From assembly GCA_013297875.1 (NCBI GenBank), contig JAAFIW010000003.1, positions 62,001 through 126,000 on the forward strand: DNA of 64,000 bases, read 5' to 3'. The notes beneath the pieces were generated by a model that made no database searches, was not told the origin of the DNA, and saw only the letters and a list, made by a program, of their open reading frames with translations. This stretch comes from Comamonadaceae bacterium. GTDB taxonomy: Bacteria > Pseudomonadota > Gammaproteobacteria > Burkholderiales > Burkholderiaceae_C. A program made the translations under genes and the position numbers. Below, one piece after another: positions 34,360 to 43,065 of this stretch; within the stretch, counting starts at the first letter, position 1; the number at the start of each line of letters is the position of its first letter.

Positions 34360-34403
34360 TTGCTATGATTTATATAGCTGATTGAGCAGTATTCACATGG
34401 GCT
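34360..34403 (-). repeat. Dispersed hairpin repeat, copy 9
   Basis: On the plus strand TTGCTATGATTTATATAGCT, GATTGAGCAGTATTCACATG and GGCT: a well-kept reverse-oriented copy in the divergent gap between the dioxygenase and peptide-ABC genes. Confidence 0.82.
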
Positions 34404-34512
34404 GATAGCCAAATCGATCTGTATTTTCCTGGCCATTGGCTCGTAACCATGTGAGCATGAAGACCGTAAACTGGGCGCTCAATTTAGACCACCTCATGAA
34501 GCAGCACACTGA

Positions 34513-35481
34513 ATGCCCCGCCTCCAAGTCTCCCACCTCCACATCCGCCTGCTGACACGCCAAGGCCCAGCGGACGCGGTGCGCGACCTGAGCTTCGCGC
34601 TTGAAAAGGGCGACACCTTGGGCCTGGTCGGCGAATCGGGCTGCGGCAAGTCGCTGACCGCTTTGGCCTTGATGGGTTTGCTGCCCGAGGGTGCGCAGGT
34701 GTCGGGCAGTGTGCAGTTGAACGGGCAAGAGTTGGTCGGCATGCCCGAACGGGATCTATGCGGTATTCGCGGCAATCGCATCGCCATGATTTTTCAGGAG
34801 CCGATGACGGCTTTGAACCCGGTGCACTCGGTGGGGCGGCAGATTGCGGAGCCGCTCAAGCTGCACAAGGGCTTGTCTGCCAACGATGCACGGGCCAAAG
34901 CGGTGGCGCTGCTGGATCGGGTGGGCATTGCGGATGCGCAGCGGCGGTTTGATGCTTATCCGCACCAGTTTTCGGGCGGGCAGCGGCAGCGGGTGGGTAT
35001 CGCGATGGCGCTGGCTTGCGAGCCGGATGTGCTGGTGGCTGATGAACCCACCACAGCGCTGGATGCGTCGGTACAGCAGCAAATTTTGGGGCTGATTGGC
35101 GAGCTGGTGAGCGAGCGGGGCATGGGGCTGGTGTTGATCTCGCACGACCTGTCGCTGATTGCGCGGTATGTGCAGCGCATGGTGGTGATGTATGGCGGCA
35201 CGGCGGTGGAAAGTGGGCCGACGGCGGCGGTGTTTGCGCGGCCTGTGCATCCGTATACGCAGGGCTTGTTTGGGGCGCGGCCCAATCTGCGCACGCCGCG
35301 CGGGCAGCGGCTGGCCACGATTGCAGGCACGGTGCCCGCGCTGGCCGATTTGCCGGCAGGTTGCCCGTTTGCGGGGCGCTGTGGCTTGACGGTGGATGAC
35401 TGCTACACGACGGTGCCTGAGGCGACGGCGCTGGGTGCTGGACATGCGGTGCGGTGTTTGCGGGTGGGAGAAACGGCATGA
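34513..35481 (+). CDS. Oligopeptide-type ABC transporter ATPase (OppD/DppD-like)
   Basis: A 322-residue ATPase of the peptide/nickel importer family. Walker A (GESGCGKSLTAL), signature ([15 protein letters not shown]) and Walker B (VLVADEPTTALD) are intact. The C-terminal region has the Opp/Dpp extension with cysteines near 'GCPFAGRCGLTVDDC', which binds an iron-sulfur cluster in some members. The next gene overlaps by 4 bases. No peptide permease or binding-protein genes are nearby, so the pair either serves a transporter encoded elsewhere or has lost its partners. Confidence 0.87.
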   Translation: MPRLQVSHLHIRLLTRQGPADAVRDLSFALEKGDTLGLVGESGCGKSLTALALMGLLPEGAQVSGSVQLNGQELVGMPERDLCGIRGNRIAMIFQEPMTALNPVHSVGRQIAEPLKLHKGLSANDARAKAVALLDRVGIADAQRRFDAYPHQFSGGQRQRVGIAMALACEPDVLVADEPTTALDASVQQQILGLIGELVSERGMGLVLISHDLSLIARYVQRMVVMYGGTAVESGPTAAVFARPVHPYTQGLFGARPNLRTPRGQRLATIAGTVPALADLPAGCPFAGRCGLTVDDCYTTVPEATALGAGHAVRCLRVGETA

Positions 35482-36269
35482 CCGCCTTGCTTCAGGTCAC
35501 CGACCTCACCCGCACCTACACGCTACCGCGCGACAGCCTTTTTCGCCCGCCTGCGCAGGTGCAGGCGCTGCGGGGTGTCAGTTTTCAGATGCGGGCGGGG
35601 CGCAGCCTGGGGCTGGTGGGCGAATCGGGGTCGGGCAAGTCGACCTTGGCTCGCTTGGTGATGGCTTTGGATACGCCCACCAGCGGCACGGTGCACCTGC
35701 TGGGGCAAGATTTGAATGCGCTGCCGGCCAACGCGCTGCGCGCGGCACGGCGCGATTTTCAGATGGTGTTTCAAGACCCTTACGGCTCGCTGGATCCGCG
35801 CCAGAAGGTGGCGCGCATAGTGGCCGAGCCGCTGGCGGCGCTGCCGCAGGTCACAAAAGATGAAGCTCACCAGCGCACGGTGCAGGCGCTCACATCGGTG
35901 GGCCTGCGCGCGGGTGATCTGGACAAGTACCCGCACGAGTTCTCTGGCGGCCAGCGCCAGCGCATTGCGATTGCCCGGGCGCTGATCACCCGGCCCCAAC
36001 TCATCGTGGCCGATGAGCCCGTGAGCGCACTGGATGTATCGGTGCAGGCTCAGGTGCTGAACCTGATGCAGGACCTGGCGGTGGAGTTTGGCGTGACCTA
36101 CCTGCTGATCAGCCACGACCTGGCGGTGGTGCACCATGTGTGTGACGACGTGGCTGTGCTGTGGCAGGGGAAAATCGTGGAGCAGGGGCCAGCCGAACAG
36201 ATTTTTGATGACCCGCAGCAGGCCTATACCCGCAGCTTGCTGGCAGCGGCCCGCCCGGTTGCCATCTAA
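35478..36269 (+). CDS. Oligopeptide-type ABC transporter ATPase (OppF/DppF-like)
   Basis: A 263-residue ATPase, second of an OppD-OppF type pair. Walker A ([13 protein letters not shown]), '[15 protein letters not shown]' (the Q-loop typical of OppF), signature ([15 protein letters not shown]) and Walker B ([12 protein letters not shown]) are intact. It is shorter than many OppF proteins because the C-terminal extension is mostly absent. It starts inside the stop of the upstream gene (ATGA at 35478-35481). recQ follows after 20 bases in the same direction. Confidence 0.87.
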   Translation: MTALLQVTDLTRTYTLPRDSLFRPPAQVQALRGVSFQMRAGRSLGLVGESGSGKSTLARLVMALDTPTSGTVHLLGQDLNALPANALRAARRDFQMVFQDPYGSLDPRQKVARIVAEPLAALPQVTKDEAHQRTVQALTSVGLRAGDLDKYPHEFSGGQRQRIAIARALITRPQLIVADEPVSALDVSVQAQVLNLMQDLAVEFGVTYLLISHDLAVVHHVCDDVAVLWQGKIVEQGPAEQIFDDPQQAYTRSLLAAARPVAI

Positions 36270-36289
36270 TACAGGATTTACGGTCTGCC

Positions 36290-38287
36290 GTGCCCCTATC
36301 GTCCGTCGTGCCCCTTTCCATTCTCCGCCAAGTCTTTGGCTACCCGCAATTTCGCGGCCCCCAGCAAGCCATCATTGAGCATGTGGTCGCCGGTGGCGAT
36401 GCCCTGGTGCTCATGCCAACCGGCGGCGGCAAATCGCTGTGCTACCAGATTCCGGCCATTGCGCGCCAGCAGGCAGGTCACGGCATTGCCATTGTGGTGT
36501 CGCCGCTGATTGCGCTGATGCACGACCAGGTGGGCGCGCTGCACGAGGCCGGTGTGTCGGCTGCGTTTCTCAATTCAACGCTGGCGGGCGATGAAGCCAA
36601 TGCGGTGGAAAAGCGCCTGCTGCGTGGCGAAATCACCCTGTTGTATGCCGCGCCCGAGCGGGTGACCACGCCGCGCTTTCTGGCGCTGCTCGATTCGCTG
36701 CATGAACGCCGCAGCTTAAGCCTGTTTGCGATTGACGAAGCGCATTGCGTTAGCCAGTGGGGCCACGACTTTCGCCCGGAGTATCGGGGCCTTAGCGTGC
36801 TGCATGAGCGCTTTCCCGGTGTGCCCCGCGTGGCGCTCACAGCGACAGCCGATGCACTCACGCGGGCCGATATTGTGGAGCGGCTACAGCTGGAATCAGC
36901 CCAGCATTTCGTCAGCAGCTTTGACCGGCCCAACATCCGCTACCGCCTGGTGGAAAAGAAAGACCCCGGTGCCCAATTGCTGCGTTTCATCGAGCGCGAG
37001 CATGCGGGCGACGCAGGCATCGTGTACTGCCAGTCGCGCCGCAAAGTGGAAGACACGGCCGCCATGCTGTGCGCCCAAGGCATCACCGCCTTGCCCTACC
37101 ACGCAGGCCTGGATCAGTCGGTGCGGCAAAAAAACCAGGACCGTTTTCTGCGCGAAGAAGGCCTGGTGATGACCGCCACCATCGCTTTCGGCATGGGCAT
37201 TGACAAGCCCGATGTGCGCTTTGTGGCGCATGTGGACATGCCCAAAAACATCGAGGGCTACTACCAGGAAACCGGTCGCGCCGGCCGCGACGGCCTACCT
37301 GCCAACGCCTGGATGGCCTATGGCCTGCAAGACATGGTCAACCAGCGCCGCATGATCGATGAAAGCCCGGCGGGGGAAGACTACAAACAGGTGATGCGCG
37401 GCAAGCTGGACGCATTGCTGACCCTGGCCGAAGCGCCAGACTGTCGGCGGGTGCGCTTGCTGGGCTATTTTGGGGAGAAATACCAACCACCGTCCGCCGC
37501 CGGGCCGTCCCAAGGCGGACACGGCCCCACGTCCGCGCAGCGCGCCGGACTCGCCGACGCGTTGGGGCAGGGAGGACACGAAGTGCCGACCGTGGGGGCA
37601 CGATGCGGAAATTGCGACAACTGCCTGAACCCGCCCAATTTATGGGATGGCACTGATGCGGCGCGAAAACTCCTTTCCACCATTTACCGCGTGCAGCAAC
37701 ACAGCGGCATCAGCTTCGGCGCGGGCCATGTCATGGACATCGTGCGTGGCAAGTCCACCGAAAAAGTCGTCCAGTTTGGTCATGAGGCCCTAAGCACATT
37801 TGGTCTGGGCAGCGCTTTCAGCGAGGCGCAGTTGCGCGGCGTGTTACGCCAGTTGGTGGCCACCAACGCGGTGGCAGTGGACAGCGAAGCGTTCAACACC
37901 CTGAAGCTCACCGACGCCTCACGCGCCGTGCTCAAAGGCGAAGTGCCGGTGCTGCTGCGCGAGTCGCTGACGGCACCGGCCCATGCGGCCAAACCCACCA
38001 GCCGCCGCGTGGGCCGCCCAGCCAAGCCGCCCGTGGCCGCCGCCCAGCTCGATCTGCTGGGCCAAGCCCGCTTTGCAGCGCTAAAAGCCTGGCGCGCCGA
38101 AGTGGCCCGTGAGCACCAGCTACCCGCCTACGTGATCTTTCACGACGCCACCCTGGCCGCTATTGCCGCCCTGGCCCCACAAACCGTGGACGATTTGCAG
38201 GGCATCAGTGGCATGGGGGCCAAGAAGCTGGAGGCCTATGGGGCCGAGGTTTTGCGGGTGGTGGCGGCGGTGCAGGACGATGAATAG
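36290..38287 (+). CDS. recQ: ATP-dependent DNA helicase RecQ
   Basis: A 665-residue RecQ helicase. Helicase motifs run from '[11 protein letters not shown]' and Walker A ([13 protein letters not shown]) through the DEAH box ([18 protein letters not shown]) to motif VI ([10 protein letters not shown]). The zinc-binding RQC region includes '[12 protein letters not shown]' and 'CGNCDNC'; between them is a ~35-residue insertion rich in Gly, Ser and Pro. The C-terminus has an HRDC domain ('[25 protein letters not shown]', in part). It unwinds DNA in recombination and repair. The start (GTG 36290 or 36308) is uncertain. Confidence 0.93.
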   Translation: MPLSSVVPLSILRQVFGYPQFRGPQQAIIEHVVAGGDALVLMPTGGGKSLCYQIPAIARQQAGHGIAIVVSPLIALMHDQVGALHEAGVSAAFLNSTLAGDEANAVEKRLLRGEITLLYAAPERVTTPRFLALLDSLHERRSLSLFAIDEAHCVSQWGHDFRPEYRGLSVLHERFPGVPRVALTATADALTRADIVERLQLESAQHFVSSFDRPNIRYRLVEKKDPGAQLLRFIEREHAGDAGIVYCQSRRKVEDTAAMLCAQGITALPYHAGLDQSVRQKNQDRFLREEGLVMTATIAFGMGIDKPDVRFVAHVDMPKNIEGYYQETGRAGRDGLPANAWMAYGLQDMVNQRRMIDESPAGEDYKQVMRGKLDALLTLAEAPDCRRVRLLGYFGEKYQPPSAAGPSQGGHGPTSAQRAGLADALGQGGHEVPTVGARCGNCDNCLNPPNLWDGTDAARKLLSTIYRVQQHSGISFGAGHVMDIVRGKSTEKVVQFGHEALSTFGLGSAFSEAQLRGVLRQLVATNAVAVDSEAFNTLKLTDASRAVLKGEVPVLLRESLTAPAHAAKPTSRRVGRPAKPPVAAAQLDLLGQARFAALKAWRAEVAREHQLPAYVIFHDATLAAIAALAPQTVDDLQGISGMGAKKLEAYGAEVLRVVAAVQDDE

Positions 38288-38381
38288 CCTAGCCCGCATA
38301 TTTCACCGGGAACCGCCGTTTTGAAGCGTTTTCATTGGGAAAGTCTGTGATGACCACTCGTTTTAGACTCAAATCCCGTTG

Positions 38382-38425
38382 CAGCCCATATAAATACTGC
38401 TCAAACAGCTATTAAATAATGAGCA
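38382..38425 (+). repeat. Dispersed hairpin repeat, copy 10
   Basis: AGCCCATATAAATACTGCTC, AAACAGCTATTAAATAATGAGCA: a well-preserved plus-oriented copy in the convergent gap between recQ and the double-AAA gene. Confidence 0.85.
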
Positions 38426-38447
38426 ATCTGCGCTTCGTGGCGGTGCG

Positions 38448-40772
38448 CTATTGCACAAACCCCATGCCGCGCGCCTCTCGCACCTCGGGTTTGATGCGGT
38501 GCTCGGCTTCCAGTTGCTCGATGAATTCTTCGGCTGAGAAGCCGGTGCCCAGGATATCGATTTGCCGTTTGACGGCGGCGAAGTCGCCGGGGCACAGCAC
38601 GGTGAGTTTGGCCAGCCGGGCGCGCAAGGTATCTGTCATCGATTCCAGAACACCGCCCAAGGCTTCCACCACAAACATCTGCTCGCGTTGCACCGCTGTG
38701 AGCGGGTTGAACTTGATCTTGAATGAAAACCGGCGCAGCGCGGCCTGGTCGATGCGGTCCAGCAGGTTGGTGGTGCAGACAAAGATGCCGTTGTAGCGCT
38801 CCATGCCTTGCAGCATTTCGTTGACCTCGGTCACCTCGTAGCTGCGCTGCGCGCCGCGCCGGTCTTGCAGGAAGCTGTCGGCTTCGTCCAGCAGCAGCAC
38901 GGCTTTTTCGGTTTCGGCGTCGCGGAACATGGCGGCCATGTTCTGCTCGGTTTCACCGACGAATTTGCTCATCAAATCACTGGCTTGTTTGACCATGAGG
39001 GGCTTGCCCAATTGCTCGGCAATGTGCTGGCCCAGGGCCGTTTTACCGGTGCCGGGCGCACCATAAAAGCACAGGGTGCCGTGGCCACGGTCTTTCAGGG
39101 CCTGCACGATGCGGGGAATTTCGAAGCGGGTTTCGACGTTCAGCAAACCCAGGTTATAGGCCGTCACGCTGGGGCGTTTGCCGCTGTCTTGCGGGTGGTT
39201 GCCCAGGGCCATGTCGGCGTTTTTCAGTTGGCGCTCGATCAGCGATTCGGTGGCATCGGCAGCACCTTCTTGGTCTTCCTGGGCAAGACCGGCAAAGCGC
39301 ACAGCGGTGCGGATTTGCGCGGGTGTCAGGCCCTTGCGCTCGGTGAGTTTGGCCACAAAACCGTTAGAGACGGGCACCCCTTCCAGGGTTTTGCGCACCA
39401 GTTGCTCGCGTGCGCCAGGGGGCGGGCTTTTCAGCTCCAGGTGGTAGGCGAAGCGGCGGCGAAATGCCGGGTCAATCTGCTCGATGCGGTTGGTCACCCA
39501 CAAGGTGGGCACGGTGTTGCTTTCCAGAATCTGGTTGACCCAGGCTTTGCCGCTGACGCTGCCACTACCGGGCGCGGCCACCTGCTCGGCCCGCGCCATC
39601 AGCTGCGCCGCCTCGGAGCTGATGGGTGGAAACACGTCTTCCACCTCGTCAAACAACAGCGCCGCTTGCGCGCTGCCTTTTAGAAACACTTGCGCAATTT
39701 GCAGCGAGCGGTAGCGGTCGCGGCCACTCAGGGAGTTGCCATCGCGGTCAGCGTATTCCACCTCAAATAGCTCCAGGCCCGCTGCCTGCGCCACCACCTT
39801 GGCCAACTCGGTTTTGCCGGTGCCGGGCGGGCCATACAGCAGCACGTTCACGCCGGGCTCTTTGCGGGCCACGGCGTTGCGCAGCAGGCTGCTGAGCACC
39901 TGCACATCGTCTTGCACAAAGCTGAAGTCGTTCAGGCTGAGCTTGGTTTCGGTGCTGGGGCGGGTAAACACGGCCATCAGTTCGGTGCGGTCGCGGTACT
40001 CGCGCATCAGCACCGGGGGTAGCTTTTCGCTGACCTTCATCAGGTCGGCCAGATCGGTGATGTTGTGCTCCGAAATCAGGTTTTCCACCAAGCCTATGCG
40101 CTCCAGGCGCGAGCCTGCGCGCAGGGCCTCGCCCACCTCGGCTGCGTTCACGCCGGCAATTTCGGCAATGGCAGCATAGGCTTCGGGTGCGTTGTTGACT
40201 TTGAACTCGACCAGGATGCTGCGCAGATCGCGCTGGTAGCGTGCCAAGGTGCCATACAGCAGCAGCGCACGCTCGGCCTTGTTCAGCTGCAGCAAGCCCG
40301 ACAGCGCGTCGATGTTTTTTTCGACCAAGGTGCTCTGCTTCTTCAAGGCATGGCCCAGCCAGTGGTCTGTGGTGGCGAGCACGGCCAACAGGTCTTTGGG
40401 GGCATCTTTGGCGTATTCGTCGAGGTAAAAAAACAGCGTGCCTTCTTCATAGGGGCCGCGCCACACGCCGTGCCGCTCCAGAAACTCGCGGTTGTCCAGG
40501 GCTTCGTGGCCGCGCCAGAACTCGTTGTCTTTGCAGCGGCGTGCCAAAAATTCGCGCAGGCGGCCCAAGGCCGTGACCGGCCAGGCCAAGTGACGCCCGG
40601 TGAGCGACAGCAGGCCGTTCAGGTCGCGGCGCACATTGAATTTGTTGCTCTGCTTGATGCACAGCGTCAGCACAAAGTGAGAGCACATCAAATCCATCAC
40701 GGGCACGTCCTTGAGCCCTGGCGAGGCCAAGACTTGACCGCCATCAGACGCAAAAGTCGACCGTTTGACCAT
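38448..40772 (-). CDS. Double AAA+ ATPase of unknown function
   Basis: A 774-residue protein with two AAA+ modules. The first has Walker A (LYGPPGTGKTELA, about 315) and Walker B (ALLFDEVEDVF). The second has Walker A (FYGAPGTGKTALG, about 585) and Walker B (VLLLDEADSFL), plus sensor/arginine-finger regions ('FVCTTNLLDRIDQAALRRF'). The ~290 N-terminal residues match no domain I recognise. Two AAA+ modules suggest a hexameric remodelling machine similar in layout to ClpB or CDC48, but without their N-domains. The start is taken at 40772 (MVKRSTF); the open frame extends further. Confidence 0.78.
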   Translation of the reverse strand: MVKRSTFASDGGQVLASPGLKDVPVMDLMCSHFVLTLCIKQSNKFNVRRDLNGLLSLTGRHLAWPVTALGRLREFLARRCKDNEFWRGHEALDNREFLERHGVWRGPYEEGTLFFYLDEYAKDAPKDLLAVLATTDHWLGHALKKQSTLVEKNIDALSGLLQLNKAERALLLYGTLARYQRDLRSILVEFKVNNAPEAYAAIAEIAGVNAAEVGEALRAGSRLERIGLVENLISEHNITDLADLMKVSEKLPPVLMREYRDRTELMAVFTRPSTETKLSLNDFSFVQDDVQVLSSLLRNAVARKEPGVNVLLYGPPGTGKTELAKVVAQAAGLELFEVEYADRDGNSLSGRDRYRSLQIAQVFLKGSAQAALLFDEVEDVFPPISSEAAQLMARAEQVAAPGSGSVSGKAWVNQILESNTVPTLWVTNRIEQIDPAFRRRFAYHLELKSPPPGAREQLVRKTLEGVPVSNGFVAKLTERKGLTPAQIRTAVRFAGLAQEDQEGAADATESLIERQLKNADMALGNHPQDSGKRPSVTAYNLGLLNVETRFEIPRIVQALKDRGHGTLCFYGAPGTGKTALGQHIAEQLGKPLMVKQASDLMSKFVGETEQNMAAMFRDAETEKAVLLLDEADSFLQDRRGAQRSYEVTEVNEMLQGMERYNGIFVCTTNLLDRIDQAALRRFSFKIKFNPLTAVQREQMFVVEALGGVLESMTDTLRARLAKLTVLCPGDFAAVKRQIDILGTGFSAEEFIEQLEAEHRIKPEVREARGMGFVQ

Positions 40773-40915
40773 GTAGACGCCTTTCAAATGAACCGAGCAA
40801 TAGATTTGCGGGCAACACCCGCAGTGCAACCATAACGCTTGTTGATGCAGCATGGAAGACACGAATTGTGGGAAAAGCGCCACGCTGCACAGTGCATTGA
40901 ACGCACAATCACACG

Positions 40916-42109
40916 ATGCTGCAACTAAAAGATATCGAATCTGCTGCCGCCCGTGTGCAGGGCCATGTGCTGAATACGCCCTGCGTCGAATCGCGCACCT
41001 TGAGCGAGTTGACCGGTGCGCAGATTTTTTTGAAATTTGAAAATCTGCAATTCACCTCCTCGTTCAAGGAGCGCGGTGCCTGCAACAAGCTGTCGCAGTT
41101 GCCGCCAGGTGTGGCGGGCGTCATCGCCATGAGTGCGGGCAACCATGCGCAGGGTGTGGCCTACCACGCACAGCGGCTCGGCATGCCCGCCACCATCGTC
41201 ATGCCGCGCTTCACACCGGGCGTAAAAGTGGAGCGCACACGCGGTTTTGGCGCGCAGGTGGTGCTGCACGGCGACACGCTGGACGAGGCACGCGGCCATG
41301 CGCTGCAACTGGCACAGGAGCGGGGCTTGACGTTTGTGCACCCTTATGACGATGCCGCCATCGTGGCCGGCCAGGGTACCGTCGCGCTGGAAATGCTGCA
41401 AACCGTTCCAGACCTGGACACCCTGGTCGTGGCCGTTGGGGGTGGCGGCTTGATGGCGGGCATGGCGACTGCGGCCAAAGCCATCAAACCGGGTATTGAG
41501 ATGGTGGGGGTGCAAACCCTGCGCTTTCCCAACATGTTCAACGCCATCAAGCATACCCAGCACCCTCAGGGTGCCAGCTCGATTGCCGAGGGCATTGCGG
41601 TGGGCACGCCGGGTGCGATAGCGCTGGAAATCATTCGGCAGCGGGTGGACGACATGCTGCTGGTGGACGAGGGCGATATCGAGCAGGCCATTGTGATGCT
41701 GCTGGAGATTGAAAAAACCCTGGTGGAGGGCGCGGGCGCGGCAGGCCTGGCTGCCTTGCTGAAGTACCCGCAGCGCTTTGCGGGCAAGCGTGTGGGCCTG
41801 GTGCTGTGCGGCGGCAACATTGACCCGCTGCTGCTGGCGGCCATCATCGAGCGCGGCATGGTGCGGGCGGGCCGCCTGGCGCGGGTGCGGGTGAGTTCGC
41901 GCGACGTGCCCGGCTCGCTGGCCCGCATCACGGCCACGGTGGCCGATGCGGGCGCCAATATCGACGAAGTGCACCACCAGCGGGCCTTCACCACGTTGGC
42001 CGCGCAAAACGTGGAAATTGAACTCGTGCTGCAAACCCGAGGCAGCGCGCACGTGGTGCAGGTGCTGGATGCATTGCACGCAGCCGGCTTTACGGCGGAG
42101 CAAACCTGA
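40916..42109 (+). CDS. ilvA: Threonine ammonia-lyase (threonine deaminase)
   Basis: A 397-residue PLP enzyme. 'FTSSFKERGACNKL' holds the PLP lysine, and 'AMSAGNHAQGVAYHAQ' and 'VAVGGGGLMAGMA' are the typical phosphate-binding loops. The last ~75 residues form an ACT regulatory domain ('SRDVPGSLARITATVADAGANIDEVHH', in part), which matches the short threonine ammonia-lyase with one ACT domain. It deaminates threonine to 2-oxobutyrate. Its stop overlaps the thioesterase start (TGATG at 42107-42111). Confidence 0.9.
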   Translation: MLQLKDIESAAARVQGHVLNTPCVESRTLSELTGAQIFLKFENLQFTSSFKERGACNKLSQLPPGVAGVIAMSAGNHAQGVAYHAQRLGMPATIVMPRFTPGVKVERTRGFGAQVVLHGDTLDEARGHALQLAQERGLTFVHPYDDAAIVAGQGTVALEMLQTVPDLDTLVVAVGGGGLMAGMATAAKAIKPGIEMVGVQTLRFPNMFNAIKHTQHPQGASSIAEGIAVGTPGAIALEIIRQRVDDMLLVDEGDIEQAIVMLLEIEKTLVEGAGAAGLAALLKYPQRFAGKRVGLVLCGGNIDPLLLAAIIERGMVRAGRLARVRVSSRDVPGSLARITATVADAGANIDEVHHQRAFTTLAAQNVEIELVLQTRGSAHVVQVLDALHAAGFTAEQT

Positions 42110-42513
42110 TGGAAGCAACCAGCTTACAAGCCGCTCTGGCGGAGTATTTCGCCCCCTGGGTTCAGGCCCTGGATTTGCGCCTGGAGTCGTTTGAGGCTGA
42201 CAGCGTGACCCTGCGCTTGCCGCACAGCGAGCAACTGTCGCGCGTGGGCGGCATGCTGTGCGGCCAGGCCATGATGGCGGCGGCCGACACCACCATGGTG
42301 ATCGCGCTGATTAATCATTTCGGCCAGTTTCGTCCCTGCACCACCGTGCAACTGAGCACCAGCTTCCTCAAGCCCCTGTCCAACCAGGACGCGCTGGTGC
42401 AAGCCCGCGTGCTGCGCGCCGGCAAAGCGCTGGCCTTTGGCGAGATTGACATCCGTGGCGCCAGCGACAACAAAAGCGTGTGCCGGGCCAGCACCACCTA
42501 CGCCTTGCTTTAG
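42109..42513 (+). CDS. PaaI-type hotdog-fold thioesterase
   Basis: A 134-residue protein of the PaaI/YdiI hotdog thioesterase family: 'VGGMLCGQAMMAAADTTMVIAL' (the catalytic helix, quoted in part) and 'CTTVQLSTSFLKPL'. The usual HGG is replaced by VGG/LCGQ, so the active-site pattern departs from the commonest form. It probably hydrolyses an acyl-CoA. It is translationally coupled to ilvA. Confidence 0.8.
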   Translation: MEATSLQAALAEYFAPWVQALDLRLESFEADSVTLRLPHSEQLSRVGGMLCGQAMMAAADTTMVIALINHFGQFRPCTTVQLSTSFLKPLSNQDALVQARVLRAGKALAFGEIDIRGASDNKSVCRASTTYALL

Positions 42514-42555
42514 ACCGTTAAAATCGGCGCAAGCACAACCTGAACTGGAGCCACC

Positions 42556-42708
42556 ATGTCCCACCCCACACCCGACCCCACCCCACACGATGACACCACG
42601 CCGGTTGATGGCGTAGAGGCCATTGTCCCGCTGATGCCGATTGTGTTGCCCATAGTGGGCGGCGTGTTGATGTTCCTGCTGGCGTTTATTGCCGTGGCGA
42701 TGGCATAA
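42556..42708 (+). CDS. Small single-pass membrane protein (50 aa)
   Basis: A 50-residue reading frame: ATG at 42556 with CTGGAG 7 bases upstream, stop TAA at 42706-42708. The N-terminal half is polar and rich in Pro, Thr and Asp; the C-terminal half is one hydrophobic helix (PLMPIVLPIVGGVLMFLLAF...). It is 42 bases after the thioesterase and before a dispersed repeat and a strong terminator, so it looks like the last gene of the ilvA operon. Function unknown. Confidence 0.65.
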   Translation: MSHPTPDPTPHDDTTPVDGVEAIVPLMPIVLPIVGGVLMFLLAFIAVAMA

Positions 42709-42740
42709 GGCAGCTGAGTTTATTGGCGTTTTTGGCGTTT

Positions 42741-42783
42741 AGCCCAGGTAAATACTGCTCAGACAGCTTCACTATTTATAGCA
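42741..42783 (+). repeat. Dispersed hairpin repeat, copy 11
   Basis: AGCCCAGGTAAATACTGCTC, AGACAGCTTCACTATTTATAGCA: a plus-oriented copy directly before a terminator. Confidence 0.82.
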
Positions 42784-42822
42784 ACCCGGTGATCGGCTTT
42801 GATGCCAGTCACCGGGTTTTTT
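42783..42822 (+). terminator. Rho-independent terminator after the ilvA unit
   Basis: AACCCGGTG and CACCGGGTT form a 9-bp perfect stem around an 18-base loop that has its own weak pairing, followed by TTTTTT. It ends the ilvA-thioesterase-small ORF unit; the end of dispersed repeat copy 11 touches its first base. Confidence 0.82.
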
Positions 42823-43065
42823 CTTTTCAAGCGCGATGGGTTGTGTCAGGCTGTCGCATAACCTCATGCAAGTTTTGCATGATTTTTCTCCCTTCTGCGC
42901 GCGCAGTTACCACTCGGTTTCATAAAATTGCCTTCCGCTGACGCCCCGCACCACACCACCAGCATTGCAAGCTACCGCTTGTCTGCCGCTCTCCAAGTTG
43001 CCGCACCCCGCAACCTGTGCTCCACGTCCTTGCGCCCATTTTCTGTTTTAGGAGCCAACGTCCCC

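Noticed and set aside
40925-42118. 397-residue frame on the minus strand
   Set aside because: Exact antisense of threonine deaminase; no domain pattern.
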